From contig NZ_NBWU01000001.1 of assembly GCF_002514735.1 (NCBI RefSeq), positions 1,178,001 through 1,242,000 on the forward strand: DNA of 64,000 nt, given 5' to 3'. This document shows positions 26,476 to 35,872 of the stretch, piece after piece (the stretch's first letter is position 1; the number at the start of each line of letters is the position of its first letter). Both the position numbers and the translations under genes were made by a program. The notes under the pieces are model-generated. The model did not search any database and was not told the origin of the DNA. It saw only the letters and a program-made list of their open reading frames with translations. This DNA is from Sediminicola luteus. GTDB taxonomy: Bacteria; Bacteroidota; Bacteroidia; Flavobacteriales; Flavobacteriaceae.

Positions 26476-27624
26476 ATGTCTGCACAATTCAGTTGGTTCG
26501 ATCTTATTGTAATTGTCGGTATCGTTCAAGGTATAGTTAGCACTGGTCTTTTACTTTTTCGACGGAAGGGAAATACGGCTAGATTGTTCCTGGGGCTAGC
26601 CATTTTGGCCTTTTGTCTTTTAAGTTTTAAAATACTATTGCTTACCCTTGGCTTATGGGAAATACCTTTTTGGCGCTACTTTCCTTTAGGGGTCGATTTG
26701 TCCATTGCTCCATTATTGTACCTCTATACCCTGGCCTTGGTAAGACCGAACTTTAGTTGGAAAATGAAGCATCTATGGCTTTTTGCACCGTTTTTCCTTT
26801 TTGAATTGTTTGCCCTTTGGGTTTATGTTAGTTTATGGCCGTTGGAAGATATAGTTGCAAAAGACTTACGGGCTGCTTCATTTTATTTTGAGGTGGTGAA
26901 AGACTTTGAAGACCTATTAACACTCTTAACGGCATTATTGGGCATTGGTTTTAGTCTTAGGGAAGTGGCTACCTATCGAAAACTAATCAATTCCGATACC
27001 TCGGATACCTCAATTACACAGTTAAAATGGCTGTTTAACGTATTGGTCATTATGTGCCCTTTGGTGGCTATTATGTTGGTCAATACAATTTTAGATGATG
27101 TGTTCGATTATGGTAATAGCAAGTTCTTTCGTTGGCAACTGTTCTATCTTGTCGTGGCAGCTTTGGTGTATTATCTCGGTTTTGAGGGGTATAGAAGACA
27201 TTCGGCTTGGCCCAAACTGAAATTTGTCACTCCTAAGGGTAAGGGTAAACCCAAAATTTCTGTAGATCGTATGAACGATATCCAATCGCGCTTCCTTCAA
27301 CTAATGACGAAAGAAAAATGGTACCTAAACGCTCAGCTTAGCTCCAAAATGGTCGTCGATGCCTTAGGAATTGATGCAAATGATTTGTCCCAAACCTTAA
27401 AATATCGCTTTAATAGCAACTTTAGGGAGTTGATCAACCAATATCGTGTTCAAGAGGTAAAAGGGTTATTGATGGATCCAGAAAAGAAACATCTTTCCAT
27501 TCTTGGGAAAGCCTATGAGGCCGGATTTAATTCGGAGGCCAGCTTTTACCGCATTTTTAAAAAGGAAACTGGGCAATCTCCCAAAGCATTTATTGCGAAA
27601 AAGAACTCTCAAAAAGAAAAATAA
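26476..27624 (+). CDS. Membrane-anchored AraC-family transcriptional regulator
   Basis: A 382-residue protein. The N-terminal part (about residues 8-240) holds seven hydrophobic segments, as in Bacteroidota regulators with a 7TM input domain. The C-terminal AraC DNA-binding domain covers about residues 265-372, with QLSSKMVVDALGIDANDLSQTL (first helix-turn-helix), REL(I)NQYRVQEVKGLL, and LGKAYEAGFNSEASFYRIFKKETGQSP (second helix-turn-helix). Such proteins often regulate the adjacent gene, here the serine hydrolase at 27675. The signal is unknown. Confidence 0.87.
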   Translation: MSAQFSWFDLIVIVGIVQGIVSTGLLLFRRKGNTARLFLGLAILAFCLLSFKILLLTLGLWEIPFWRYFPLGVDLSIAPLLYLYTLALVRPNFSWKMKHLWLFAPFFLFELFALWVYVSLWPLEDIVAKDLRAASFYFEVVKDFEDLLTLLTALLGIGFSLREVATYRKLINSDTSDTSITQLKWLFNVLVIMCPLVAIMLVNTILDDVFDYGNSKFFRWQLFYLVVAALVYYLGFEGYRRHSAWPKLKFVTPKGKGKPKISVDRMNDIQSRFLQLMTKEKWYLNAQLSSKMVVDALGIDANDLSQTLKYRFNSNFRELINQYRVQEVKGLLMDPEKKHLSILGKAYEAGFNSEASFYRIFKKETGQSPKAFIAKKNSQKEK

Positions 27625-27674
27625 GAGGTTTGGCAACAGAAAATGCCACTACTTGTGCCCATCAAAAAACGAAA

Positions 27675-28784
27675 ATGATGGAATACAAGAACATGGTAAA
27701 ACGTGGCTTGGCCCTATGTGGCCTACTTAGCCTTTTAAGTTGTGGGGGTCATAAACCTCAATTCGTGGGCAAACCTTTACTTAAACACGATTCGGTACAA
27801 CAAACAGGTTATGATACCACGAAATTAAGTGCCCTAAGCCAATTTATTAAAGATAGTTCCCGTACTACCGGAATGGTTGTTTTATACGATGGCAAAGTGC
27901 TATTCGAATATGGCGATGTATCGCAAGTAAGTTATTTGGCATCGTGTCGCAAGAGTATCTTAAGTATGCTCTATGGGAAACATATAACCAATGGTACTAT
28001 AGATCTAAATGAAACCATTGGTAATCTAGGTATAGAAGAAGACGATGGTCTATTACCCATAGAAAAACAGGCAACCGTAGATCATATTATTACGGCGCGC
28101 TCCGGTGTATTTCATTTGCCCGCCAATGGGGGTTACGATACCCGAAATGTAAAAACGCGGGGTTCTGTAAAGCCGGGTTCTTATTTTCTGTACAACAATT
28201 GGGATTTTAACGTTGGCGGGGCCATTTTGGAACAATACACGGGCCAGTCTGTCTATAAAGAGCTTCAGGAACAGTTGGCCATTCCCCTGGGTTTTGAAGA
28301 TTGGAACCTGAAAAACCAAAAGAAAAAATGGAATAAACGCAAATCGCGTTATGCGGCCTATCATATCTATGTTTCGCCACGCGATTTGGCTAAAATGGGG
28401 CAATTGATGCTAAACAAGGGTAAATGGAATGATGAACAATTAATCCCAAAATCATGGGTAGACCAATCTACATCCATGGTTACACCGGTTGATACCGTAA
28501 ACGCTAGAAATGGATGGACACATAACGATATGCCCCAGTTATCGTATGGTTATATGTGGTGGTTGTTGGAATCCTTTAAAGATAACGCCGATTACGAAGG
28601 TGCCTTTAGCGCCACCGGTTGGGGAGGGCAATTTCTCACCGTGATCCCAAAACGAAAACTAGTGATCGCCCATATGACCAAGATGGACAAACTTTCGTTA
28701 TGGGGCTTTCACTACAAGGGTGTTAGCGACCTAACCTATTGGAAAATTGTTGATAGATTAATGCAATCGCAAACTACAAAATGA
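27675..28784 (+). CDS. Serine beta-lactamase-like lipoprotein
   Basis: A class C beta-lactamase/penicillin-binding-fold hydrolase of 369 residues. The N-terminus ends in a lipobox (LALCGLLSLLSC), so it is probably a lipoprotein. The catalytic SxxK motif is SCRK in YLASCRKSILSM. The YxN motif appears as YNN in FLYNNWDFN. The third motif is a GWGGQF variant of the usual HTG/KTG. Start choice is the double ATG at 27675. Most members are esterases or peptidases and not antibiotic resistance enzymes. It follows the AraC-type regulator by 50 nt. Confidence 0.82.
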   Translation: MMEYKNMVKRGLALCGLLSLLSCGGHKPQFVGKPLLKHDSVQQTGYDTTKLSALSQFIKDSSRTTGMVVLYDGKVLFEYGDVSQVSYLASCRKSILSMLYGKHITNGTIDLNETIGNLGIEEDDGLLPIEKQATVDHIITARSGVFHLPANGGYDTRNVKTRGSVKPGSYFLYNNWDFNVGGAILEQYTGQSVYKELQEQLAIPLGFEDWNLKNQKKKWNKRKSRYAAYHIYVSPRDLAKMGQLMLNKGKWNDEQLIPKSWVDQSTSMVTPVDTVNARNGWTHNDMPQLSYGYMWWLLESFKDNADYEGAFSATGWGGQFLTVIPKRKLVIAHMTKMDKLSLWGFHYKGVSDLTYWKIVDRLMQSQTTK

Positions 28785-28830
28785 CCTTTAAATAGTTAAA
28801 AATAAAGGGGTTTAGGTATCTGGAGTCGTT

Positions 28831-29952
28831 TTATTCTAAATCCAATGCCTTACCTGTCATTCCCGCCGAGGGTTTTAACCTAAGGGCCTGTAATACGGTT
28901 GGGGCAATTTGATTGGTATAGAACTGTTCTTGGACTTTGATTTCGCCTTTTGCACTTACATTTTTCCCAAATGCAATTAACCACACTTGCCCGGCCCCTT
29001 TGATATCACTTCCATGGCTTTTCCAGGTTTTAAGCGGCTGGGTTCCCCTACCATGATCGGTAGTGATTAAAAAGAGGGTGTTGTCTTTGTAAAAGGGGTC
29101 GTTTTGGGTAAAATGCCACAGTTCTTTGATGAGGCCATCGGTCTTGCGGGCCGATCGCAAATAGGCATCGTATTCGCCATCGTGGGCAAAGTCGTCGGTC
29201 TCGCCATAAGCGATATAGACCAAACTGGGGTGTGCCTTTTTCATATGTTCCAAGGCATAGTGATGGGTAAAGGCATCGAGGCGGACAGAACCCCAAGGGC
29301 TTGGGATCTGGTCTTGTAGCTGGTTTAAGAACCGCTCTTTATCGCTAAGGTCTTGGCCGCTGGCCTTACGGAATCCGGCATTGACGGGAATACCCGCTCG
29401 TTTTTCGTTTACGATGGATGGAAAAACGTCCCAGCTACCAAAAGCAGCTACTTTTCCGGTATAGCGGGCATCGTTTTGGGCCAATTCCAATAGGGTGGTA
29501 TTCGGATTCGGAATCTTGTCGTTGCTGGTAATACGGGCATCATCGGCCTGGCCTGATAAGATCTCGTTATAACCCGGGTAGGAGAACCACATACTATTGG
29601 TCAGATCCATTTTAGAACCCAAGTTTCGGTTGCCATGCAGTTGTCCCATTTTAGAAACCTCTTGCCAAAGGAAGGGAAAGAGGGCCTCGCGACGACTTTG
29701 GGCATCTTCGCGCCAGAAATCGGCCTTGAGTCCGTCGGTATCGTGCACATAGTCTTTGTTGCCGATCAATTGGGCGTCGGCCCCACCAAATAACTCTTGC
29801 CATCGTAGGCCATCCAACGTAATCAGGACCACTTTGGTGTCCTGGGCCCAACTTGGGTTGCTTAGTGTTAGCAGAAAAAGAAAGGGTAAAAGGTAAAAGG
29901 ATGATTTTCGACATCCATGAAAGACGGATACTTTGCTAAGTTTTAATACCAT
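28831..29952 (-). CDS. Exported alkaline-phosphatase-superfamily hydrolase
   Basis: A 373-residue phosphohydrolase or sulfatase-like enzyme. The ATG at 29952 lies 1 nt after the upstream stop; the longer frame from 29991 would overlap that gene. An N-terminal hydrophobic segment ends near SWAQ. The first metal-binding aspartate lies in VVLITLDGLRWQELF. Others appear in YGETDDFAHDGEYDAYL and the final LITTDHGRG, plus a histidine in KSHGSDI. The nucleophile region is probably LTNSMWFSYPGYNEIL. It is the last gene of the phosphonate-type operon, so it could trim phosphate or phosphonate esters; the substrate is inferred. Confidence 0.83.
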   Translation of the reverse strand: MVLKLSKVSVFHGCRKSSFYLLPFLFLLTLSNPSWAQDTKVVLITLDGLRWQELFGGADAQLIGNKDYVHDTDGLKADFWREDAQSRREALFPFLWQEVSKMGQLHGNRNLGSKMDLTNSMWFSYPGYNEILSGQADDARITSNDKIPNPNTTLLELAQNDARYTGKVAAFGSWDVFPSIVNEKRAGIPVNAGFRKASGQDLSDKERFLNQLQDQIPSPWGSVRLDAFTHHYALEHMKKAHPSLVYIAYGETDDFAHDGEYDAYLRSARKTDGLIKELWHFTQNDPFYKDNTLFLITTDHGRGTQPLKTWKSHGSDIKGAGQVWLIAFGKNVSAKGEIKVQEQFYTNQIAPTVLQALRLKPSAGMTGKALDLE

Positions 29953-29953
29953 G

Positions 29954-31555
29954 TTATTTGGTTTTTGCGGAGGTTCGGAATTCTTGTGCATCGCTCCAGT
30001 GACTCCAATTTAAATGTTGATCTCTATAGCGAACACGCCAGTAGTAGGTGGTGTTGGGCGATAGGCGGTGTACTTTTTCATCCCTAAGGTCGTCGTCTTT
30101 TTGACGGTTTTCGTTATAGTACCAGTTCTCGAACTGTTTCCAGCTTTCGAACACCATTTTCTTAAAATCGGTAGTGGCCGAAATTTGCCAGTGGGCCGCC
30201 CCATGAAATGCATGGGGCATACTAGAGGCGAAATCACCGGCTTTGAGTACGAAGCCTTTAAAATCTACAGATTCATCTACCGGAAACACTGCTTTTGGTG
30301 TATCGGGTAACACGGCCTTGCGGTAAACCGTGATACTGTCGGTACGTACGTTATCTTCAGGCGTTATGGTATTGCCCCTTGAAATTCGCTTTAAAGTGAA
30401 TTTGGGGTTATCGCGATCGCCATCTACCTCAACCAGTACAAAACCGTATTTGTCCTCAGAAATACTGAATTCTTCATAATCGCGGCCTTCAAATTCACCC
30501 CAGTTGTCTATGGCACCACCGGCACTGGCTACGTTTACCATTAGGTGTTTGTGGTCGCGCGACTGGCCCCTCGAATAGCCGTGGGTATGCCCATAAAAGT
30601 GAATGCTGGGTTTGCCCGAATCGTTTGTGAATTTTTCCAATAATTTAACCACTTTGGTGCTGAACTCTTCTTCACCCGGAATCCATAACTCCGATTTATG
30701 CGGATGGTGCAATTGGGCAAAAACAAAGTCTATTTCCCCGTTTTTGGCTGTTTCTTTCAACACCCTTTCCAACCAAAGCATTTGCTGTTTGAGGTTGCGG
30801 TAACCGTCGTTGGAATCTAACCCGATGATTCGTACGTTACCATGGTCTTTATACCACCAATGTTCGGCATAGGCAGGGTGGCCGTTTTTGGGTAATTCGA
30901 AATAGCGGAAATAAAAATCGGAATTATGTTCGTGGTTTCCGGGGGCTGGATAAACGGGAACCTTAGAGAATAATTTTTGGGCCGGATTAAAGAAATGATC
31001 TTTCCACTGATGGAAAACCGAACCGCTCTGTACCAAATCGCCCGGTACCATAACAAAGGCCAACTCTTCTTCCAATTTTGGGCCGTATTCCTTTTCTACA
31101 TAGGGTAAAATTCCCTGATTGACGATTTCATGGAATTTTCTGGGTTCATGGCTATCGAACTGCATATCGCTCATGGCCACTAGGCGGAAATCTTTTTCAT
31201 CTTGAACAAAGGGAGGGGTCTTGAACTGGAAAATATCCGAGCGGGTCTTGCCCGTCTTTACCCGATAGTAATAGGTGGTAAAGCGTTTTAGATCTTCTAA
31301 GACTACTTTGTGGATCTTGCGTGCGCTAAAATCAATCTCGTAATCGCGTCCACTGGCTTTTTTTCCCAATTTTGGGGTGAGGCCGTATTCTACCACCGAT
31401 TCACCACCGGTATTGGTCTGCCACATGATCGTCATACGGTGGGGTTCGGCATCTTGCAGATAGGGTTGTATTTCAATTTCAGTGGTGTTCTGGGCCCAAA
31501 GCCCGCTTTCAAGGCCCACTAGGGCACATAGAAGTATGAGGTAATTCGTTTTCAC
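29954..31555 (-). CDS. Exported purple-acid-phosphatase-like metallophosphoesterase
   Basis: A 533-residue binuclear metal phosphoesterase. After a signal peptide (ending near GLWAQ) comes an FN3-like N-terminal domain (about residues 28-115) with TTEIEIQPYLQD and MTIMWQT, as in purple acid phosphatases. The catalytic domain has MSDMQFDS, VPGDLVQSG, PGNHEHN, QLHHPHKSE and YGHTHGYSRG in the family order, giving all metal ligands. A C-terminal FN3-like segment (from about 430) resembles those of cell-surface enzymes. It starts 12 nt after the PbfA-like gene and belongs to the same operon. It probably cleaves phosphate or phosphonate monoesters or diesters outside the inner membrane. Confidence 0.87.
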   Translation of the reverse strand: MKTNYLILLCALVGLESGLWAQNTTEIEIQPYLQDAEPHRMTIMWQTNTGGESVVEYGLTPKLGKKASGRDYEIDFSARKIHKVVLEDLKRFTTYYYRVKTGKTRSDIFQFKTPPFVQDEKDFRLVAMSDMQFDSHEPRKFHEIVNQGILPYVEKEYGPKLEEELAFVMVPGDLVQSGSVFHQWKDHFFNPAQKLFSKVPVYPAPGNHEHNSDFYFRYFELPKNGHPAYAEHWWYKDHGNVRIIGLDSNDGYRNLKQQMLWLERVLKETAKNGEIDFVFAQLHHPHKSELWIPGEEEFSTKVVKLLEKFTNDSGKPSIHFYGHTHGYSRGQSRDHKHLMVNVASAGGAIDNWGEFEGRDYEEFSISEDKYGFVLVEVDGDRDNPKFTLKRISRGNTITPEDNVRTDSITVYRKAVLPDTPKAVFPVDESVDFKGFVLKAGDFASSMPHAFHGAAHWQISATTDFKKMVFESWKQFENWYYNENRQKDDDLRDEKVHRLSPNTTYYWRVRYRDQHLNWSHWSDAQEFRTSAKTK

Positions 31556-31567
31556 TGCTAGTTTATT

Positions 31568-32929
31568 TTATTGGTGTTCTTGGTTCGATACGTTTGCAAT
31601 ACTTTCTTCAACATAGTCTAGGGCCCGGGCCAAGTCGGGTCTGGAAATGGTCAATGCGGGCGACAATTGGATGACGTTGCCGGCCGAAACCTTAAAGCTT
31701 AAGCCTTTTTCGAGACAGCTATACATTACTTTTTCTGCGGCTTCTACGGCTTTTTCCTTGCTCAGTCGGTCTTTTACCAATTCCACGCCCCATAATAGCC
31801 CTTTTCCACGTATATCTCCAACGATATTATACTTGTTTTGTATGGTATGTAAGCGGGTTTTGATGAATTCTCCATCATTTTGGGCTTTTTGTACTAGGTC
31901 TTCGGATTCAATGATCTCTAAGGTAGTGAGTCCGGCGGTAGCCCCGAGCGGACTTTTCTCATGGGTATAATGACCGAGGGAGATATGGGCGAATTGGTTA
32001 TAGGCATCCCTACATACCAGGGCCGCTTGTGGAAAAATGCCGCCGCCCAATCCTTTACCCAAACATAAAATATCGGGTTGTATACCGTAATGTTCAAAGG
32101 CGAAAAGTGCTCCGGTACGCCCCAATGCAATGGGAATCTCATCCAAGATCAGTAGTACCCCATGGGCATTGCAAAGGGCACGTGCCTTTTTCCAGAAATT
32201 TTCTGAAGGAAATTGGGCATCGGTATTTCGGATGGTCTCGGCCATAAAGGCCCCGATGTCGCCTTCTTTGGTAAAGACGTATTCTAAATATTCCAGGCAT
32301 TTTTCTTCTTGGCCTTCAAAAATGCCCCGGTAGGTAATCGGGGGAGGTATACGCTCTACACCAGGCATCAAGGGTCCCATATGTTCGCGAAACACCGCCT
32401 CGCCCCCAACACCTATGGCATCTAAAGAGGCCCCATGGAAAGAATCCCAAAAAGAGACGACCTTGTGTTTTCCGGTAACGGCCCGGGCCAGTTTTAAGGC
32501 CATCCCGATTACGGCCGTACCACTGGGTGCCAAAAGTACCCGGTTGAGGTCCCCGGGTAAGGATTCGGCCAATTTTTGGGCAAAGTTGATGGCCGGAATG
32601 TTGGTGTACCTACGGGTGCTAAAACTGAGTTGCTGCATTTGTTCGTATAGGCGTTGTACCAACTTCGGATGCGAAAAACCCAATTGATGTACATTGTTCC
32701 CATGAAAATCGAGGTAGGCTTTACCGTTGAGATTCCGGATGTTGGGCCCGTCGCAATGTTGTAGTACGTCTAAACATGGGGTAGACATGGATTGATGCAG
32801 AAAGTAGCGGGCATCTTTTTGAAGCCAGGCTTGTGTTTCTTTGTCTGTATGATCGGCCCACCATTGTTCGCGTGCGGGGGTACCGTTAATATCGCCTTCG
32901 GTACGGTAATGCGTTTTATCTAGATCCAT
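31568..32929 (-). CDS. pbfA: Class III PLP enzyme, probable (R)-1-hydroxy-2-aminoethylphosphonate ammonia-lyase
   Basis: A cytosolic fold-type I PLP enzyme of 453 residues without signal peptide. Family landmarks are APSGTAVIGMALKLAR (phosphate-binding loop), SFWDSFHGASLDAIG, LLILDEIPIALGRTGALFAFE (the PLP-ring aspartate) and LCLGKGLGGGIFPQAALV (the Schiff-base lysine). The N-terminal part (TPCLDVLQHCDGPNIRNLNG...FHGNNVHQLGFSHP) resembles the class III group that contains PbfA, which converts (R)-1-hydroxy-2-aminoethylphosphonate to phosphonoacetaldehyde and ammonia. The phosphonatase-like gene at 41686 supports this. Its start overlaps the end of the upstream hydrolase gene by 14 nt. An ordinary aminotransferase is the alternative. 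Confidence 0.72.
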   Translation of the reverse strand: MDLDKTHYRTEGDINGTPAREQWWADHTDKETQAWLQKDARYFLHQSMSTPCLDVLQHCDGPNIRNLNGKAYLDFHGNNVHQLGFSHPKLVQRLYEQMQQLSFSTRRYTNIPAINFAQKLAESLPGDLNRVLLAPSGTAVIGMALKLARAVTGKHKVVSFWDSFHGASLDAIGVGGEAVFREHMGPLMPGVERIPPPITYRGIFEGQEEKCLEYLEYVFTKEGDIGAFMAETIRNTDAQFPSENFWKKARALCNAHGVLLILDEIPIALGRTGALFAFEHYGIQPDILCLGKGLGGGIFPQAALVCRDAYNQFAHISLGHYTHEKSPLGATAGLTTLEIIESEDLVQKAQNDGEFIKTRLHTIQNKYNIVGDIRGKGLLWGVELVKDRLSKEKAVEAAEKVMYSCLEKGLSFKVSAGNVIQLSPALTISRPDLARALDYVEESIANVSNQEHQ

Positions 32930-34181
32930 AGGGTCCGAATATTTTTGTGATTTCCCTTTTTGGGTTGCGGTCGTTGAGTATGTATACCCAATATTGCGAA
33001 CCGCCGGGGACTACCCGAATTAGTATGTGGCCTTGTTGACTTTTATAGCGATCTAGTTTACCACCGATGACCAGTTTATTGGGGGTAAGCATGGCCGTTG
33101 AAAATACATCGCGCGGACCGGGATAGGTTTGGGTAGATAAGATGCGGCGTAGTACTTCTTCACCGGGGTGGTCACTAGACCAAAGCTGTTGTACCCAAAT
33201 CCGGGGCCGCAGGCTTCTAACATAAAAAGGGTTCTGCGAGTCGCGATTACCATGATGGTTTAAGGTAGCGACATCTACCGGACCAACCACTGGGGCAATA
33301 TGCGATTCGACACTATTAAAGTCGGTTTGGCCCAAACCATCGATACCGCCTATATCGCCACCGGTAAAATAATCGAAGGCCCCATAGGAGATTTTGATAC
33401 AACTGCTCAATGGATTTTCGCCCGGATAATCGCCTGATTTGAATAGGGCATAGGTTTTTTCACCTTCACCGGTCCATATTTGACCATTTACCGCAATATT
33501 GCGTACCGAAAATTCCGGGAAGGCTTCCGGTCGGTATCGCATGGCGATCTGGGTGTCGCTTCCGGCAATCAGGGTCTCGTGTTCCAATCCGTTTTTGGCA
33601 TGGTAATCCGTAAATTTCCAAAGTTCTTTTAAGGTGGGGATCATTCCGAATTTGTCACCACCAAACCGTTTCTGCACCTCGGGATCCTTTAAGTTCAAGG
33701 GATATTCGTAGCCGCGGTCGATTAAGGTTTTGATAGGTATTCCGTGACCCACACCCATAATCCCGGTTAGGGCATAATCGCCATCATTGGCTCTAGGGCG
33801 TAAAGCATCCAATTCACCAAAATGATCATCGTGGTAATGGGTAATCAAAGCGTAATCGAGCTCTGGTTTTTCTTTTTTCGGCGCGAATTGCTGGATGTAA
33901 CCTACGATCCATTCCGATACACTTTTATCGGCATTGGGCATACGTGGGGTATTGCGCTCCGATACGGTTCGTGGGTGGGTGTCGGAAGTATCGCCCGCAT
34001 CGATTAGTAGACTGGTGCCATCTGGGAAAACGGCATAGGCACAATCGCCCCGACCCGTGCTAAGGTGGTGTATGTCTAAATAACCTTCTTGCCATGGGGG
34101 CAGGGTACCCCCAATCGTTTGGGCTTTGGCGGGCATTCCCCATAACAGGAGTAAAACTATAATCAGCCTAATCGTACGCAT
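32916..34181 (-). CDS. Exported metallo-beta-lactamase-fold hydrolase
   Basis: A 421-residue exported protein with signal peptide (MRTIRLIIVLLLLWGMPAKA). The MBL metal motif is THYHDDHFGE near residue 115; further ligands are likely in GGDIGGID and NHHGNRDSQ. It resembles ComEC-type MBL domains (GRGDCAYAVFPDGTSLLIDAGD near the N-terminus). Family members are mostly nucleases or phosphodiesterases, so a phospho- or phosphono-diester substrate would fit this operon; lactamase activity is unlikely. It lies 3 nt after the phosphodiesterase gene and overlaps the PbfA-like gene by 14 nt. Confidence 0.83.
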   Translation of the reverse strand: MRTIRLIIVLLLLWGMPAKAQTIGGTLPPWQEGYLDIHHLSTGRGDCAYAVFPDGTSLLIDAGDTSDTHPRTVSERNTPRMPNADKSVSEWIVGYIQQFAPKKEKPELDYALITHYHDDHFGELDALRPRANDGDYALTGIMGVGHGIPIKTLIDRGYEYPLNLKDPEVQKRFGGDKFGMIPTLKELWKFTDYHAKNGLEHETLIAGSDTQIAMRYRPEAFPEFSVRNIAVNGQIWTGEGEKTYALFKSGDYPGENPLSSCIKISYGAFDYFTGGDIGGIDGLGQTDFNSVESHIAPVVGPVDVATLNHHGNRDSQNPFYVRSLRPRIWVQQLWSSDHPGEEVLRRILSTQTYPGPRDVFSTAMLTPNKLVIGGKLDRYKSQQGHILIRVVPGGSQYWVYILNDRNPKREITKIFGPYGSR

Positions 34182-34184
34182 GGG

Positions 34185-35867
34185 CTAGTTTTTAGGGTAC
34201 AAAAGGTGGGCCGGTAGGGTTTGTTTTACATACTCGGGCCCTTTGAACTTTACATCGAGATGGTAACCACCGCCGCCGTTAAAATAGTCTACCCGTATGC
34301 GGTGCCGGCCCGTTTCCAATGCTAAGGCCCCGCCTTTTTCCCGCACCCCATGATCGCCGTCGTTATCTACGATCAAACGGTCGTTTATATACAGTTTACT
34401 ACCATCGTCACTATGGGTATAGAAGGTGTATAGTCCGGGCGTGTCGATTTGTATTTCACCTTGAAAACGGATGGCGATATGTGCTTCACCTTCCCCGGCC
34501 GATTTTAGGATGTTGGAGGAAAATTCATAGGTTTTTCCTTCGGAAGAGGGGGTCAGGGCGTCGAAATTGGGCAAAACCGTTAGGCTTTCTAACGGATAGG
34601 TTGAATAGCGAAGCCCGTTAGGGCCTTCTGGGGAAACAAAGCGAAAATCGGCCTGGGCCAAGGTGCTTACCAATTGCTTGTCTACAAAAATACCGGCACG
34701 GACTACGGCGGGTTCTTTTATGGGTAGGGGTTGGGTGTACAAGGGCGATTTTTCAGTGGGATTTTCACCATTCAGGGTAAAACGGATCTCGCCTTTCTGA
34801 TTTGGGTTGTACAGTTCTAAAACGGCTTCTTCGTTTAGGAACAGTCCGCCCGGATTGGCAAAATGACCCTGATCGGGTTTTACGATCGGGGCCTCAAAAC
34901 GTTCGGGCTTGGTATAGGTAGGTTGGGCATTGGGTTGGCCTTCGAAGGCTTCCAGTACGGGTCTGCCGATCCAAGCTTGGGGCATTTCCAGACCAAAGGC
35001 ATAGGCCACCGTAGCGGCATTATCGTACTGCATTACGGTGTTTTGAATGGTATACCCTTTTTTAATTCCGGGGCCGTATAGAATAAAGGGGATCTCCATT
35101 TCGGCCAAGGTTTCGCCTCCATGACCCGTGCCCAAACCGCCATGATCGGCAGAGAGCAAAAAGAGGGTTTCGTCAAAAATCCCGGCTTCTTTAGTGGCTT
35201 GTAGTATGGCCCCGGCCAAACTGTCGGCCTTGGCCACGGCGGCATAGTATTCGGGGCTTCCATGTCCTTGGGCATGTCCGGCATGATCTACATGGTCTAA
35301 GTGGATAAAGGTAAAATGGGGCCTATGTTCCTTAATATAATCTACCGCGGCCTGAGTGGTTTTGTCTTCATGGTCGCCATCGATATCAAAATCTACGGTA
35401 GCCTTGTCGAAAAGCCTGCCAAAGCCATCCCAGTCGTATATGGCGCCCACATGGGCATCGATACGTTGGTGGGCGAAAAGGTCGAAAATGGTAGGAAAGG
35501 TACCGTTGGCCGTAGCCACATTGGGAGGTAAAATGTGATTGTTCTTTTCCCAGGCATTACTGGTTATGCCATGATGTTCTGGGCCGGCACCCATGATCAT
35601 GGCCGCCCAATTGGGGCTGGAACTTGAGGGTAAGACCGATCGGGCATGCAGCGTTGCACTACCTTGGGCCATAAGGGAATCCAATACCGGGGTGTGGGCC
35701 TTGCGAATACCATCGGGACTCATACCATCGAAACCGATAACGATGAGGTGTTTTACCGGTGCTTGTTTTTTTTCCGTTGGGTTGCAAGACAAAAGTCCTG
35801 TAAGTGGTGCCAGAACCAAGAGGTAGCGCCAAAGGTGTTTTACATAATCCATAGTGTTCGAATTCAT
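34185..35867 (-). CDS. Exported type I phosphodiesterase with PA14 domain
   Basis: A lipoprotein (lipobox LAPLTGLLSC) of 560 residues. The catalytic domain (about 35-310) is of the nucleotide pyrophosphatase/phosphodiesterase branch of the alkaline phosphatase superfamily: LIVIGFDGMSPDG (metal Asp), SVLPSSSSPNWAAMIMG (nucleophile region), HLDHVDHAGHAQGHGS and LLSADHGGLGTGHGG (metal ligands). A chitobiase/FN3-like segment follows at about 340-410, then a PA14 domain at about 430-550 with YTHSDDGSKLYIND and VDYFNGGGGYHLD, suggesting carbohydrate binding. Phosphonoacetate hydrolase PhnA is in the same superfamily. Start could also be the ATG at 35852. Confidence 0.87.
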   Translation of the reverse strand: MNSNTMDYVKHLWRYLLVLAPLTGLLSCNPTEKKQAPVKHLIVIGFDGMSPDGIRKAHTPVLDSLMAQGSATLHARSVLPSSSSPNWAAMIMGAGPEHHGITSNAWEKNNHILPPNVATANGTFPTIFDLFAHQRIDAHVGAIYDWDGFGRLFDKATVDFDIDGDHEDKTTQAAVDYIKEHRPHFTFIHLDHVDHAGHAQGHGSPEYYAAVAKADSLAGAILQATKEAGIFDETLFLLSADHGGLGTGHGGETLAEMEIPFILYGPGIKKGYTIQNTVMQYDNAATVAYAFGLEMPQAWIGRPVLEAFEGQPNAQPTYTKPERFEAPIVKPDQGHFANPGGLFLNEEAVLELYNPNQKGEIRFTLNGENPTEKSPLYTQPLPIKEPAVVRAGIFVDKQLVSTLAQADFRFVSPEGPNGLRYSTYPLESLTVLPNFDALTPSSEGKTYEFSSNILKSAGEGEAHIAIRFQGEIQIDTPGLYTFYTHSDDGSKLYINDRLIVDNDGDHGVREKGGALALETGRHRIRVDYFNGGGGYHLDVKFKGPEYVKQTLPAHLLYPKN

Positions 35868-35872
35868 GTTAT

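Noticed and set aside
27675-28784. Antibiotic-resistance beta-lactamase.
   Set aside because: The fold and SxxK motif are present, but the third motif and the lipobox match the broad esterase/peptidase branch; nothing supports a resistance role.
32916-34181. Antibiotic-hydrolysing metallo-beta-lactamase.
   Set aside because: The N-terminal features match ComEC-type phosphodiesterase domains, and the operon context is phosphoester metabolism.
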